NCBI RefSeq assembly: GCF_033439725.1
Contig: NW_026944383.1
Span: 3,720,001 to 3,784,000, forward strand
DNA: 64,000 bases
Direction: 5' to 3'
Source of the DNA: Neurospora tetraspora
Taxonomy: Eukaryota > Ascomycota > Sordariomycetes > Sordariales > Sordariaceae
This document shows, in pieces, positions 43,485-56,862 of this stretch. Position 1 is the first letter of the stretch. The number at the start of each line of letters is the position of its first letter. The notes beneath the pieces are model-generated. The model worked only from the letters and a program-made list of their open reading frames with translations, did no database searches and was not told where the DNA came from. The translations under genes were made by a program, and so were the position numbers.

Positions 43485-45022
43485 ATGTACGGATCACGTC
43501 TGTTAGTCGGGGCGGCCACCGCCGCCCTCTCGATAACCGCGGCAGCACAGACTACGTTGGTCAGCAGCCGAGCGTCGCCTACTAGCTCTTCGCCATCCAT
43601 CTCCGCAACACCCTCGATGTCACCCGGTTCAAAAGTCATCGAGATACATGTGGGAAGAGTAAGTTATTATAACGAGCGTCAAAGATTCGAGCAACAATGA
43701 CTTACCATGATAATAGCATGACCATACGTTCGAGCCAAACGAAACGAATGCCACTAAAGGCGATGTCATTCGTACGTTACCCTTTGTGGAGGTCAACTTG
43801 AAGTGTTCGATATGAACAACCGAGTAACGCTAAAGCTTATTAGGCTTCATTTTTTATCCCACGGGTCACTCTGTTGCACGAGCTGAATTCGAATTTCCGT
43901 GCTTCCCTTGGGAGCTCTACCACCCAGGCCAGCCTGGGATGTGGTCCAGCGGCGAGGGTTATACTAACCCCGAGAGCTTCGAGAAAGTAAGTTGTTAATT
44001 TCCAAAGCCGTATGAGGACTACTTGATCATGGCGTTGACAAAGCCACAAAATAGACCCTTGACTGGTTTTATAGAGTTGAAACTGAGGAGCCCATGTTCT
44101 TCTACTGCTCTGCCCGTACTTCCTGTTCAACTCGAAAAATGATCGGTGTCATCAACCCTAACGCTACGCAATCATTGGCTGCCCAAAAGAAGTTCGCAGA
44201 CCAAGCGACGTACGATCTAAAGCCGGGAGAGACATGGAAGGCTGAAGATCCAGACTACGGAAAAGAAGGCGGAGGCAAAAAAGCGGGCCTTGGTGCCGGA
44301 GCCATCGCGGGAATCGCCATCGGCACGGCCGCCGTGGTAGCCATTGCCGCCGCCTTGCTCTTTTTCTGCGGCCGAAGGGGAGGGTTCAAAAAGGCCTACC
44401 GTAAGAGCGTCGTTCAGCCGTCGGCACCCGCCCCCGATGCCGCTGCTGCTCCTCCGACCATGGTAGAGGCACAGTACCACAACCAGCACAGCCCTGTCCC
44501 AACACCAGCAGGCCTGAAGAGTCCCGGCCAAGCCAGCTTCGCGACCTTCTCGACTCATCCGCACATGGACCCCAATGACCCGTATCGAAGCATGACGGCG
44601 AGCCCTCAACACCCTCCGTACCCATATGGGACGCCGCCACCACCGCACCAGAACCCTGTCTCGCCAGGATCTGTCTATGGGTTTAACACTTACAATGGAC
44701 ACGCAGTGTCTACGCCTGGAAGCCCGCCTATTCCTGGACCTAACTCGCCTTTGATGATTGGAGAACTCAGCTCGTAAGTTTCGAGTCTCACTAATTTGGG
44801 AGTAGAATTTCAGAGCCAGAAAACTAACATGGCTATAATAGGGTTCCTCACTCGCGTGGCGTTGATCAGGCGCCTGTTGAACTACCAAGCGGAGACGGTC
44901 CTTCTGTCAGACCTCCGTCGATGATGCCGGGATCGCCTCCTCCGCAGTATGAGAGTGGGAACAATGGTGGCGCCAAAGCGGGTTGGACTGCTGGGGAGGA
45001 GAATCACTTTCAGAAGCGATGA
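43485..45022 (+). CDS. Cupredoxin-like single-pass membrane protein
   Basis: Five exons: 43485-43658, 43717-43771, 43844-43986, 44055-44773 and 44842-45022, giving 423 aa with consistent phases (donors GTAAGT, GTACGT, GTAAGT, GTAAGT). Residues 1-21 are a signal peptide, then a short Ser/Thr-rich stretch. A cupredoxin-like beta-sandwich at about 50-158 follows: KVIEIHVGRHDHTFEPNETN, GDVIRFIFYPTGHSVARAEF, WYRVETEEPMFFYCS-like strands and KMIGVINPN. A transmembrane helix lies at about 203-228 (Gly/Ala-rich, IAGIAIGTAAVVAIAAALLF). The long cytosolic tail is Pro/Ser/Gly-rich. This matches fungal extracellular serine-rich proteins with plastocyanin-like domains. In such domains copper is held by His, Cys, His, Met; here the second His position seems replaced by Ser (see findings), so it may not bind copper. 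The function is unknown; a cell-surface role is likely. Confidence 0.85.
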
Positions 45023-47592
45023 GCAGCAAAGAATCTATGTCTAGGAGCGTCACTTGACGGTTGCTTAATGAATGAAAGAATATAAACGGAAAAGGAATTT
45101 TCTATGGGAGCGACCAGTAGGCAGATATGGGACACTCGAACTCGAATTACGTTATGTTAGCGTTTTGAAAACATATCTGGCTGCTGTCGACTGGGAACTG
45201 GTTGATATTTTGTGTTACCTAGTTTTTTGATATCCCAGGCTGAACGAATGGCACTTACATCTTATCGTTTCAATCACTTTGAAGCATTCATGAGCATATG
45301 CCACGACCGACTGAATCCCCTCATCTAGACTTAACATCTTCACATAGGCACATATTGATGATTACTCTGCCCACGTCTCAAACCTAAATCATCGTCTCAG
45401 CTATTCCAAGTGCTGTTCTCGAAAAAAAAAGTTCCGTGCCGTACCCCTCCGACCCTTGCCACCACCATCCAAACCAACAAAGTTAGAACCACACCAAACT
45501 CAAAAACGGTTCACCAAATCCATGGAATCGGTCCGTCAAGTAGGTACCACACAAAGGAACGGGCCCTGTCCCGTCCTCATCCTTGTCCCGTTTGTTCCCC
45601 ATCCCTTTGTTCCCTCGTGTTTTCATGAGACCCAGGAACCAGTCAGTCAGTCAGACAATGGTAATACGTAGGGGGCAAACTTTCCTCCCGTCAAAGTTCT
45701 TGAAACAGGTTTTTTCCCAGGGAGGATGGGAGGGCGTGGGAGAGGAAGTGGGTAGAGTGGCCTTGTGAATAATGTGAGAGCGTCCTATCTCTTTGTTCCC
45801 CTTCCATCCTTCCCGTCTTTTTTTTTTTGACCCGCTCCCTTGTGGTTAGCCGACTCTGGGCAGCTGATAAGCCTATTTGCCGAGGAGTTTGAGGAGAGTT
45901 TAAGCTTAATTGAGGCGTTGGTGAATCACATTTCTTGACCTGTGTGACACGCCGGAGGGTGAATTTGGTAAAGGTGTTGTTAATGAGTACTCTGGTTCGG
46001 TACTGGATGGAGATTCGATTTGATGGGTTATCAGTGTGTAAGGACGACTTTTTATATGAATTCGTGCTTGAGCGCATCAGAAAACAGAAGATCACCAGTG
46101 AAAGTCTAATTTAGAGTCTACCAGTTCTTCACAATGTCCTCGTCGATAAGTATCATAGACCGAGCCAAGTGAAGGGAAAATGGTTACTCATGAGATGGTA
46201 AATGAAAGTGAAGGGAAATGCAACCGGACCTATCGCCGTCGTCGTGAATGGGCCTCATGATCCCGAAAACCGGGCATCCTTCCCCCCACCCCCGATGCCG
46301 ACGTCGTCGCTATGCCGGATGGCGGCAATGGGACGAATCAAGGTTGGGCCATTGGGACCATGCCGAGCATGCCTTCCATGCCAAGCTACCGAGTCCCGTT
46401 CCCCACCGGACCGGGCCTAGCGGACGCAAGCGGAGATCCCCTGCCACTGCTGCCAGCCCGCTATGGAAGCTGAGAAGACATTGACCCCTGCACTCTTCTG
46501 TTGCTCGACCTTGTCGGCATTGCACTCGGGTGGAAAAACGCCTGAGGAGCTTCCTAATTTGTAGTCCGATCGGGCTGTTGCATTGAGGAGGCTCCGAGAG
46601 TTTTTACAGCGGGGTTGCGATAGCGTGTTTAGAGACACTGTTGGGTAGATCAAGGTGAAGATGAATCGTGAGAATCAAGGTGAATAGGAGTTAGGAGAAG
46701 TGTCGGACATGACGATGAGGCTCCTTTTCAATCAACCTTGAAGCCATTTCTCGTCTCCAAAAGGGGGAAATTCGGATCAGATCGCACTTTCCAGACAGTC
46801 GAGATTCGAGAAAGCTGAACCCAGTCTAGCGTGGGGTCTTTTGGAGATCCATCGCTTCCGAGACTCCATTCTTCCCGCGCCAAAACAACGGTTGGCTCGT
46901 GCGCTTGCAAAAACCCAGTCGCCCACCAGCAGGTTCACAGGCACACAGGCCGCTTCAGCAGGGCGACCTTGGGCGCGTGGGCACTCCAGCACGGCAACTC
47001 GAAACACCGGAAGGTTGCCGTCGACCAAGAGTAAGGGGGACCCACAGTTGCCCGCAGTGTGTAATTCCGTTTGAGTGTACTCCTTTTTTGGTGAGGCTGC
47101 CACTAACAGGTATGTATCTCTTAACATGAGCACCCGTCAGCTTGGCAGCTTCTCGATGCGGCACTTGCAGGAAATCACCGAATGACATTTGGTTAAGGAC
47201 ACAGTTGTATGTTAATAAGGTACCTGACTGACCTCACCACCAGGGCACTTCCATCTTCAAATTCACCTTGCCTTGCAACCATCTTCCACCTCTTCAGCTG
47301 CCAGTTGGACCTTGACCCTTCACCACCAGGTCTCAATCCGAAAGCTGCTGCGCCTGAATCGAAACGAGGGCCCATTAATACAAGCTCGGTCCCGCATTTA
47401 TTATTGCTCTCTGGAGTCGCCCTGAGCAGGAACCCCTCCGTCATCACTTCCACTTCTCGGCGCTCATCCCTCCACAAAACAACACCAACCTGGTTTCGCG
47501 ATCCAGGAGCAACACCTGCGCTTGACAACGTCTCGATTTCCGACGCCATACTCAGTTGATCAACCAGACCCGACGCGATCGTATCTCACACA
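45023..47592. other. Intergenic, 2.6 kb without recognisable gene
   Basis: Frames at 45410-45628 (+), 45691-46095 (-), 46777-47133 (-) and 47193-47549 (-) have no recognisable product and mostly conflict. A CCCGTCC/CCTTG-rich simple-sequence stretch at about 45550-45620 and a T-run at 45820-45829 are present. The right end holds the ERV29 promoter and leader. Confidence 0.5.
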
Positions 47593-48728
<1,136 letters not shown>

Positions 48729-50118
48729 GGGGTCTACGAATGAGGAGGTTAAGGAGAGGAAGATCCGCGTAGGGGTACATGAGAATCCCTCGCTTATTTG
48801 AGCTCGGCAATCCGAGCCAAGCAAGGGTGTTGCCTACATGGGTTTGGGAGCGAAACGAGCGAATGGAGACATGATAGGTATGGCCTGCCACGCCGGTCAA
48901 TGCTATGTGGAGGGTGATTCGAATCTCATTTGGGAGTTGAAAATACGTCACGGGTACCTAGGAGAAAGTTAGGAGTGGGTTATGTGATGTGGTGTCATTT
49001 TGATCATTAGCGGCGTACAATCCTTTTGGCTGGGTCTATCTTTGTGACGGTCCTCAAACTATGGAAATTTTGAAAACAGGGCGTATGTGAGCGCAGTTGC
49101 AATGCTCAAAATAGTCATGAGATAAAAAGAAATATTCCTGCTAGTTGTTAAGATTTTCCATGGAGTTGATGGTGGGCCGGAATCTCGCTTCAGATCTCAC
49201 TAAAATCAGGAATCCGTTTCTTCGATAGATTCATGTACGATACTCCGAGGGGAAGACGATTCGCACAAGCTGGTTCCGTTCGTGTAACGCGAGTGGTCAT
49301 AGAACACATACCGAACACGTCGGATACGTTACACCTCCGGTATGGTCTTTCACGTATCAACTCATCGTCCATATGCCCTCTGTCTGGGATTGCGAAGCAT
49401 TTTATGGATCAAAGCATCCCAGAGAGTTTCGTACAAATGTCTCCAGCTTGCCATAAGACATCTTACTGTTACGTTGCGGCCTTTCAACTCAAGCGACTGG
49501 TACTGCACTGTTTATGTTCGGTTTATTCTGACATCCATTCGGGACGGTACCTAGTAACGCCATGATTCGATTCATACAAAGCCCGCCTATCCGGCCGGTC
49601 TCAATGGAAAACCCCCCAACACCTTCAGGTCGGAAGCACTGTGAAGCGCCACCGACGTAACTCCCACCCCAGTGCAAAACAAGTATGTTGTAGTATACAT
49701 GGTAAAGCCAAAACAAAACAAAGCTCATGGCGGCAGCAACTAGTAGTGCCACTAGTTACCCAATTGTATCATACCAAAATATCGAACCTACAACATTCGC
49801 GTTAGTAAGTGAAGAACCAAAGAAGTTCGAGGTAGAAGCCAGCTGAGATTCACCTTTCTTCCCAACCGCTACCCAACCATGACGACAAAAAAGGGTCATG
49901 CATATCATCCCATCGCCATGTCCATATCCAAGTAGTACCTAGTAGTAAACCCGGAAACCTCAAAACTCCACGCTTGGAACGGAACAGAACTGTCATGTCA
50001 TACCAAAGCAACAGAGAACATAGAGAGCTTCCGCTTGTGTGGAACTTCAGCCCCTTATCCCCATACCCCTTACCACCACCCAAAATGTTGAAAAAAAAGA
50101 AAAAAAAAGAAAAAAAAT
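48729..50118. other. Intergenic, convergent 3' flanks of ERV29 and the zinc-cluster gene
   Basis: About 1.4 kb. Frames at 49233-49565 (+) and 49489-49752 (-) have no recognisable product. An A-rich tract (A-runs broken by single G) at about 50090-50117 lies directly beside the stop codon of the zinc-cluster gene. Confidence 0.5.
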
Positions 50119-51995
50119 TCAAGGAATTAACAACTTATCCATCGCACTCTTCGCAGAAGCAATAATCCTCATACCCTGTGACCTCGTCTTCATTCCGTCC
50201 ACCTTTCCATCCGCCTTGCCCGCCGCCGCCGCCGGCGTCGTCGCCACTCTCGTCGGCATAGTAGGCGACACCGGCCGCTCACTAGCACTCCCAACAACAA
50301 AACTCCCTCCAATGGGCGGAATCACCCCCTCCAACTCCCCACTCGCCACCAACGCCTCCAACCTCTCCTGCCGTCTCCTGGACCTCTCCTCCATCCTCGC
50401 AAAGATATCCTTCAGTCCAATATGCACCACCGCCTCGCACGGCCCAGGACCATAACTTTTGTCCCTAATACCATCCAAACTGATAACCGTCCCCTGACTC
50501 GCCGTCCCAGCCGCCCCGCCCTGCCCGTACACATCCAGCTTGAGCATGGCGCGGGCCATCAGGCGCCAGGTTGTCGGGGGGAGCGGTTGGGCGAGAAGGG
50601 CGACCATGTCCTCGCACCGCTTCCAGGAGGTCGCGATGGGACCCCATAGTCCGCCATACCCTTCGAGATCGAAGAAGATGTGCCGGCCCGTGGAGGCGGC
50701 GGAGAGAGTCTCTTTTTCGACGAGCTCGAGGAGGAGGGTGTAGGACGAGGAGAGCGAGGGGAGGATGGCGGCGAGGAGGACCATGTTTTGGATGGCGGAG
50801 ACGGGGGGTTCGTTTTCGTCGGAGGGGTTGTTGTCGGTCTTGGTGTCGGTGCCGGTGGCGGCGGCGGAGGTGGAGGTGGAGGAGGACGTGGTGGTGGGAG
50901 GGTCGCCGCAGATGCTGCAGAGGATGGTCTCGTGCGCTATCTTGGTGACGGTCCGAACGGTGTAGAGCGCTTGGGTGATGTCGTCGGTGGGCACGAAGCG
51001 GAGGGACTCCATGGCCTCGCGGAGGTTGTCTGAGCAGGCGCATTGGGCGGCGGGCTGGCCACCGACGGCGTGGTCGTTGGTGTTGGTGCTGTCGCTGGGG
51101 CTGGTGGTGGAGGAGCCGCCGGGGGTCAGATGGGGGACGGTTGATTCGGAGACCTCTGATAGTGACGCTGGGCGGGAGCCGTGATGGTTCTGAGATGTGT
51201 CTGGGTGGTAGGCGTAGTCTGGGTAGGCGTATATCCCTTCAGGCTGTTCTCGCTTCGGGAACGGCGAGGAATACTGCTGTATTGAGGACGAGGAGGCCGA
51301 TGTTGACGCTTGTACGTCAATGCTGTCAAAGCTGACATTGAGGTATCCCCCAAGGGGTGGCTGCCGTTGTGCGTTGACGGCAGCCGTGGAATCCATCCAG
51401 GCTTGATCGGCATGTCTTGTGTCTTCCTTGGGCATCGCCTCTATTTGCCCGGGTGCCGGTCCCGGTAGAGGGATGTCGTAGTCCAAGGAGAAGGGGAAGC
51501 CATACGATCCGAACTGGAAATTTGGGTCGAATATGTCAGAGAAATTTATGTCTGTGTTGGTGACGTCGAGGAAGCACATGTCTAGGTCCAGGTTTAGGGT
51601 CCCGTCAAAGGGCATAGAGACGGGATATGTCAAGGCCGCCGTCTCGCTGGGAGAAACATCATCAGTCTTTGCCTCCTTTCGCGATGCCTCGGCCACGTCG
51701 ACGTGAGGACGTTTCCTTGGCCGGCCCATGGGCTTCTGGGCCGAGTAGTTACAGTGAACGCCTTCGCGCTTACACCGCGCGCAGCCATCTGGTTCCTTTG
51801 AGCAAGCCAGTTTCCGTGCCCCTGCATTTGTTAATTTAGATACATCAGTGCGGGTTGGGCTGTCATGGTGCTGACTGGAGGTAGATGGAGATATATGGAT
51901 GGGAACGGGGAGATGGGACGAAACATACGGCACTCGTCACAGGCACGGCGTTTCACCGGCTCTTTCTCTTTAGCGCCCTCGCTATTTGAGATCAT
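50119..51995 (-). CDS. Zn(2)-C6 fungal transcription factor
   Basis: Two exons, 51995-51929 and 51821-50119, give 589 aa. The intron (107 nt, GTATGT donor, GCAG acceptor) falls inside the DNA-binding domain. The joined Zn2Cys6 motif is CDECRARKLACSKEPDGCAR followed by CKREGVHC, i.e. CX2CX6CX6CX2CX6C, right at the N terminus after KRRA. A basic segment KPMGRPRKRPH follows. The middle is acidic and Ser/Pro-rich (possible activation region). The C-terminal half has CACSDNLREAMESLRF, TRTVTKIAHETILCSICGD-like and SLSSSYTLLLELVEKE helices. This layout resembles the AflR-like regulator group, but I see no polyketide or peptide synthetase in the window, so no cluster role is implied. The target genes are unknown. 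It is head to head with ERB1. Confidence 0.88.
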
Positions 51996-53186
51996 GGTTG
52001 ATTTTCGCAGACGGCCTTTCCTTTATTTATTTTTTTCTTTTCCGCAGGCGTAGATGTGTGGTGCGATAAAGGGGGTTGAGTGGTAAGGTAAACGTCTAAG
52101 GCTCTCCGCAAGCACCGCTCAGAAGACGCGGAAATCGCCCCGGTGGTGGTTCAAGACACTGCTTAGGCGCTAGTGTTGTGATAATGGGCAAAGAGCATGG
52201 ATATGTACGTTGTAACCAGTGACCTGGGACGATAGATTGACTCGTTTTCAAATGAGGGCAAAGAGAGCAGAATTCAGACAGGCCAGCCACGCAGAGGCTC
52301 CAGGGCAGCAGGGCTAACGAGCCAACGCAAGCAACCAAAGATCACCTAGTCGCGCCAGACCTGATGCCACTATTAATAAGCCGCAATTAACACGGAGAAT
52401 TCAGAGTCTGATTGATAGTCTCGCCTCAACTGGTACTGGCAGGTGTCAGGCATCTACCGAACAATAACATCTAGGCCTTCGGACGTCTATGAGGCTCACT
52501 GGCCGGAGGCATGTGCTTTCGCTAGTCATGGGATGACTATAGCCTGGTTTTATGGGAGTACGTAGTGTAGAGGTATCGAGTACCCCTAGGACATCAAGGT
52601 TCCCAAGCAGGCTGAATTCATGCTATTCCCAACTGCCATGCTAGAAAGCGCAAAAACGTAAGGGGCAATGGGGTAAAACTCGACAAAAATGTGTATTTTA
52701 CGAGCAATCCATGGAGACTCAATCTGGTCATGCGGGTTTTTGATTGATGCTGTTTTGGCGGTTTTGGCTGCCAATGCCCACAGGAACGGGTAGGACGGGC
52801 TGCAGAAGTGGAATCGTACGTGGTTGAAGCCAGGTGTAGGGGTGCAGACCTGAGGGTGCTGCATCGTGGTGTTCGGTGTTCATCTCATCCATGACAGATA
52901 AGGCTAGAATATTGGAGAAGTCAGTATCAGGGGAGCGCATGCTCTCCATTTGTCTCCATTCACGTCTGCTCTCCGACACGCTAACCCGATAGGGTAATCT
53001 GGTCCTTTAGCTGCTGCGGATGCCAAGGGCGGTGAGACGAAATCGTCCCCGCCATGAGCTTTAGAACCGGCAGAAAAAAAAGTCCCTGGCCAATTCGTAC
53101 GCTGGGAATTTTCGACGCCTATCGCTGCGACGCTATCTGGGTGATTTTCCAGCAGAAAACACGCCAAAAATCAACACATATTCACA
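51996..53186. other. Intergenic, shared promoter of the zinc-cluster factor and ERB1
   Basis: A 1.2-kb divergent interval. Frames at 52096-52338, 52586-52864 and 52904-53167 (all -) have no recognisable product. No repeat or RNA gene seen. Confidence 0.5.
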
Positions 53187-55796
53187 ATGGGGCCAAAAGC
53201 CATTGAGAAGAAGCGAAAGGTCCAGGACCCCGAGCCTGAGTCCGACGACGAAATTGCACCCGACTTTGACGGCGCTCTGTCGCAAAGCGAAGACGAGTTC
53301 GATTCCGATTTCGACGACAATGAGCACGAACAGGACGGCGAGCAGGAAAGCGGAAGCGAGGCCAGCGACGACGAAGATGAGGAAGGCTCTCTACTAAGCG
53401 ACGACATCCCCTCCGACGCTGAGGGCGACAAGGCAATGGGCAAACTTGTTCTTGAGGACGAAGAGGAGGAACTAAAGATCGAGATACCCGGAGTTGACCC
53501 CAAGCGGCCGGAGAAGGATGATGGAGAAAAGAACTATCGGATCGAGAAGGATGCGAACGGCAACGAGCGTTACGTCTACGAGTATGTTGTTGCTCTGAAG
53601 TTGGACCAACGGTCCTTCCATGCCAGCATAACTAACTCGAGAATGCGACAGTGAGATCGACCCCGTCTACGATTCGGACGATTCCGATGCCCAAGAAGCG
53701 CCAAACACCATCGGCAACATCCCCATGAGCTTCTACGACAGCTATCCCCATATCGGTTATGATATCAACGGCAAGAAGATTATGCGCCCGGCCACTGGCG
53801 ACGCTCTCGACGCCCTCCTCGACAGCATCGAAGTGCCCAAGGGCTGGACTGGCCTTACGGATATTCACACTGGCAACCCTCTCAACCTCAAGTACGCACC
53901 CAACCCATCGTCCTCTATGTTGTTCGGGTTTTTCGGGATACGCTTACTGACCGTCATACTGTAGTGATGATGAGTTGGAGCTTGTTCGCCGTGTGCAGAT
54001 GGGTATGATTCCCAACGAGCTGGAGAACCCCTACCCCGAAACCGTGGAATACTTTACTGGTATTGAGGAGAAGATGCGTAAGTCTTAATCTATCCACACG
54101 AACCACTGTGGAAATGGTGCAACTAACAAGCCAATAGCCCTGAGCGCTGCCCCTGAGCCCAAGCGTCGCTTCCTCCCCTCCAAGAACGAGGCCAAGAAGA
54201 TTATGAAGCTTGTTCGCGCCATTAGGGAAGGCAGGATTCTGCCCTACAAGCCCCCTGAGGAGCGCGAGAAGGAGGAGGAAGAGGAGGAACAGTACTTCGA
54301 TATCTGGCAGGATGAGGTGCCTCAAGAAGTCAATCCCTTGCACATCCCGGCACCCAAGTTGCCTCCTCCTGGTTTCGACATGAGTTACAACCCGCCCGCA
54401 GAATACCTACCGACCAAGGAGGAGAGAGAGGAGTGGGAGAAGCTCGACCCCGAGGAGCGCGAGAAGGAGTACCTCCCTCAGAAGTACGACTCGTTGAGAA
54501 AGGTTCCCGGTTATGGCGAGGTTGTCAAGGAGAGATTCGAGAGGTGCATGGACCTTTACCTTGCTCCTCGTGTGCGCAAGAACAGGCTCAACATCGACCC
54601 CAACTCGCTCCTACCCAAGCTGCCTTCGCCTTCTGAGCTCAAGCCTTTCCCTACCGTTGCTCAAACAGTTTTCCGCGGCCATGACGGCCGTGTAAGAAGC
54701 GTTGCCATCGACCCTACTGGCGTTGCTGTAGCTAGCGGTGGCGATGACGGTACGGTACGTGTGTGGGAGCTGTTGACGGGTCGCCAAGTCTGGTCCGTCA
54801 AGCTCAGCAGCGAGGAGGCTGTCAACACTGTTAGGTGGAGGCCTGCGAAGGACTCCTTCATTCTCTCCGCTGCTGTGGGTGAGGATATCTACCTCATGGT
54901 TCCTACACACGCCAGCGTTACTCCTGCTCTGGACCAGGCTAGCAGAGATATCCTGTCGGCTGGCTTCGGTTATGCTACAAACGGCCAGCAACACGGCGCT
55001 GCTCCCGGCAAGGAGCCTCCTGCCAAGTGGGCTCGCCCCGGTGCTAAGCTCGAGGATGAGGGTGTTTTGATCAGGATCACAGTTAGGTCGACCGTGAAGG
55101 TCATCAACTGGCACAGGAAAGGAGACCATTTCGCGACGGTATCGCCTTCCGGACAGAGGAGCTCCGTGGCGATCCATACGCTCTCCAAGCACCTCACCCA
55201 GATTCCCTTCCGCAAGCTTTCTGGCTTGGCTCAGACAGCGTCTTTCCATCCCCTCCGTCCTCTCTTCTTCGTCGCCACTCAACGGACAATTCGCTGCTAC
55301 GACTTGCAGAAGCTCGAGCTGGTCAAGGTTGTCCAGCCTGGCGCGAAGTGGTACGTATCCCCATGATCTCTCCGATATTGTGCATGGAACAGATTTGCTA
55401 ACTCTATCGACTTGTAGGATCTCTTCGTTCGATATCCACCCTGGCGGTGATAACTTGATTGTTGGTAGTTACGACAAGCGTCTCTTGTGGCACGATCTGG
55501 ATCTTTCCATTCGTCCGTACAAGACGATGAGGTTCCACAGCGAGGCGGTCCGTCAGGTCAAGTACCACAAGGGCGGCCTGCCACTCTTTGCTGACGCCAG
55601 TGACGACGGTACTCTTCAAATCTTCCACGGCAAGGTCCCGAACGACCAGCTGGAGAACCCCACCATTGTCCCCGTCAAGGTGCTCAAGGGACACAAGGTC
55701 GTCAACAAGCTCGGTGTCCTGGACATGGACTGGCACCCGCGTGAGCCGTGGTGTGTGTCTGCCGGTGCAGACGGTACCATCCGTCTCTGGATGTAA
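53187..55796 (+). CDS. ERB1: Ribosome biogenesis protein ERB1 (BOP1)
   Basis: Five exons: 53187-53581, 53652-53891, 53965-54077, 54138-55350 and 55418-55796, giving 779 aa. With YTM1 and NOP7 it forms the PeBoW complex needed for maturation of 27S pre-rRNA and the 60S subunit in the nucleolus. The first 100 residues are acidic ([20 protein letters not shown]). The BOP1 N-terminal domain follows ([66 protein letters not shown]). The C-terminal half is a WD40 propeller: [20 protein letters not shown] with [12 protein letters not shown], then [39 protein letters not shown], and a last blade ending [12 protein letters not shown]. All introns are 60-73 nt with GTATGT, GTACGC, GTAAGT or GTACGT donors. 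Confidence 0.95.
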
Positions 55797-56862
55797 AAGA
55801 ACAACGTGTAATGGAACCAAGCGAGAGATGAACAGGATAAAAGGAGGGAAAAGGGAAGCGAGGAGACAGGCTAATCAGTCTGCTTGTCTTGATTGGCGTG
55901 CTCGGATGTGCTACTATTATGATGAGAAAGATACACAGGCCATTTGGAGTGTATACAAGCCGACTACATGTATGATTGGCGGAGTTCTTGGAATGCTAAG
56001 GAAATATACCACATTTTCGTCTTCACGCTATTTTACTATTGGGCAGCAGGGGGGTTCTTCTGGGCCGCTGAGGTCTCATCATGGACGTTAGGCGGTATTA
56101 TTCGTGTGCCCTACAACCCCTGTCTATTGAACTTGGTCTCATGTCCGAGATGATGCCTTTATGAAACCATGAGGGTGTAAGCCAACGGCTACACCAAATG
56201 CCGAATCCTGCTTCCGTGGTCGTTAGCCGGGAAGGCCCGGGAAAGCACTTGTGGATACAAGCCCCAGCCGTGAACCGCCTTCCTGTTTGTCTCTGCCGTT
56301 GTCATGTAAGGCACACGTTCTTCCCACCTTGCTTCTTATTGTTCTGGTTGTACCAATTATCTTTTTGTCCGTTTAACTTGCATCACGCAAACCTGCATAT
56401 TCTGATTCATCGTGCATCCTAGTTGATGCCCGAGTGCCCAAATCACCCCACAGGTCACCAGCCCTACGAAGACATATCTACCCGCTTGTTCCCTCTTTCT
56501 AGCCCCTTTTTGATTTAAGCTCTTTTTCGGTCTTTGAACTTCGGCCTGGAACCCTCCTCGTGGTGCTTTAAATCACTCAAGAGTTTCACGACATCGACGA
56601 CATTCACACTCACCTTCACGATCGCACTCCGACCAAAAGAAGATAAAAATGGGAACCACGTCAAGAAGGAGGCTGATATACAACAAGGACACCATATCAC
56701 TCACAAGAAACCCTAATTGGCGGCCTCGATGGGGGTTCTCCAACCCAGTCGACCGACGCAATGATGACGAAGACATAAGACGAACTTATCCGATTCATAA
56801 ACCTCTCCGACTACCCAACTTAAGGACTCTTCGACTACCAACACCACTACTCATCCACTCCT
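55797..56862. other. Intergenic, convergent 3' flanks of ERB1 and the GDSL esterase
   Basis: About 1.1 kb. Frames at 55944-56153 and 56649-57074 (+) have no recognisable product; the latter overlaps the esterase on the other strand. Nothing else seen. Confidence 0.5.

Noticed and set aside
50119-51995. Secondary metabolite cluster around the AflR-like zinc-cluster factor
   Set aside because: No polyketide synthase, peptide synthetase, terpene enzyme or tailoring gene is in the window; its neighbours are ERV29 and ERB1.
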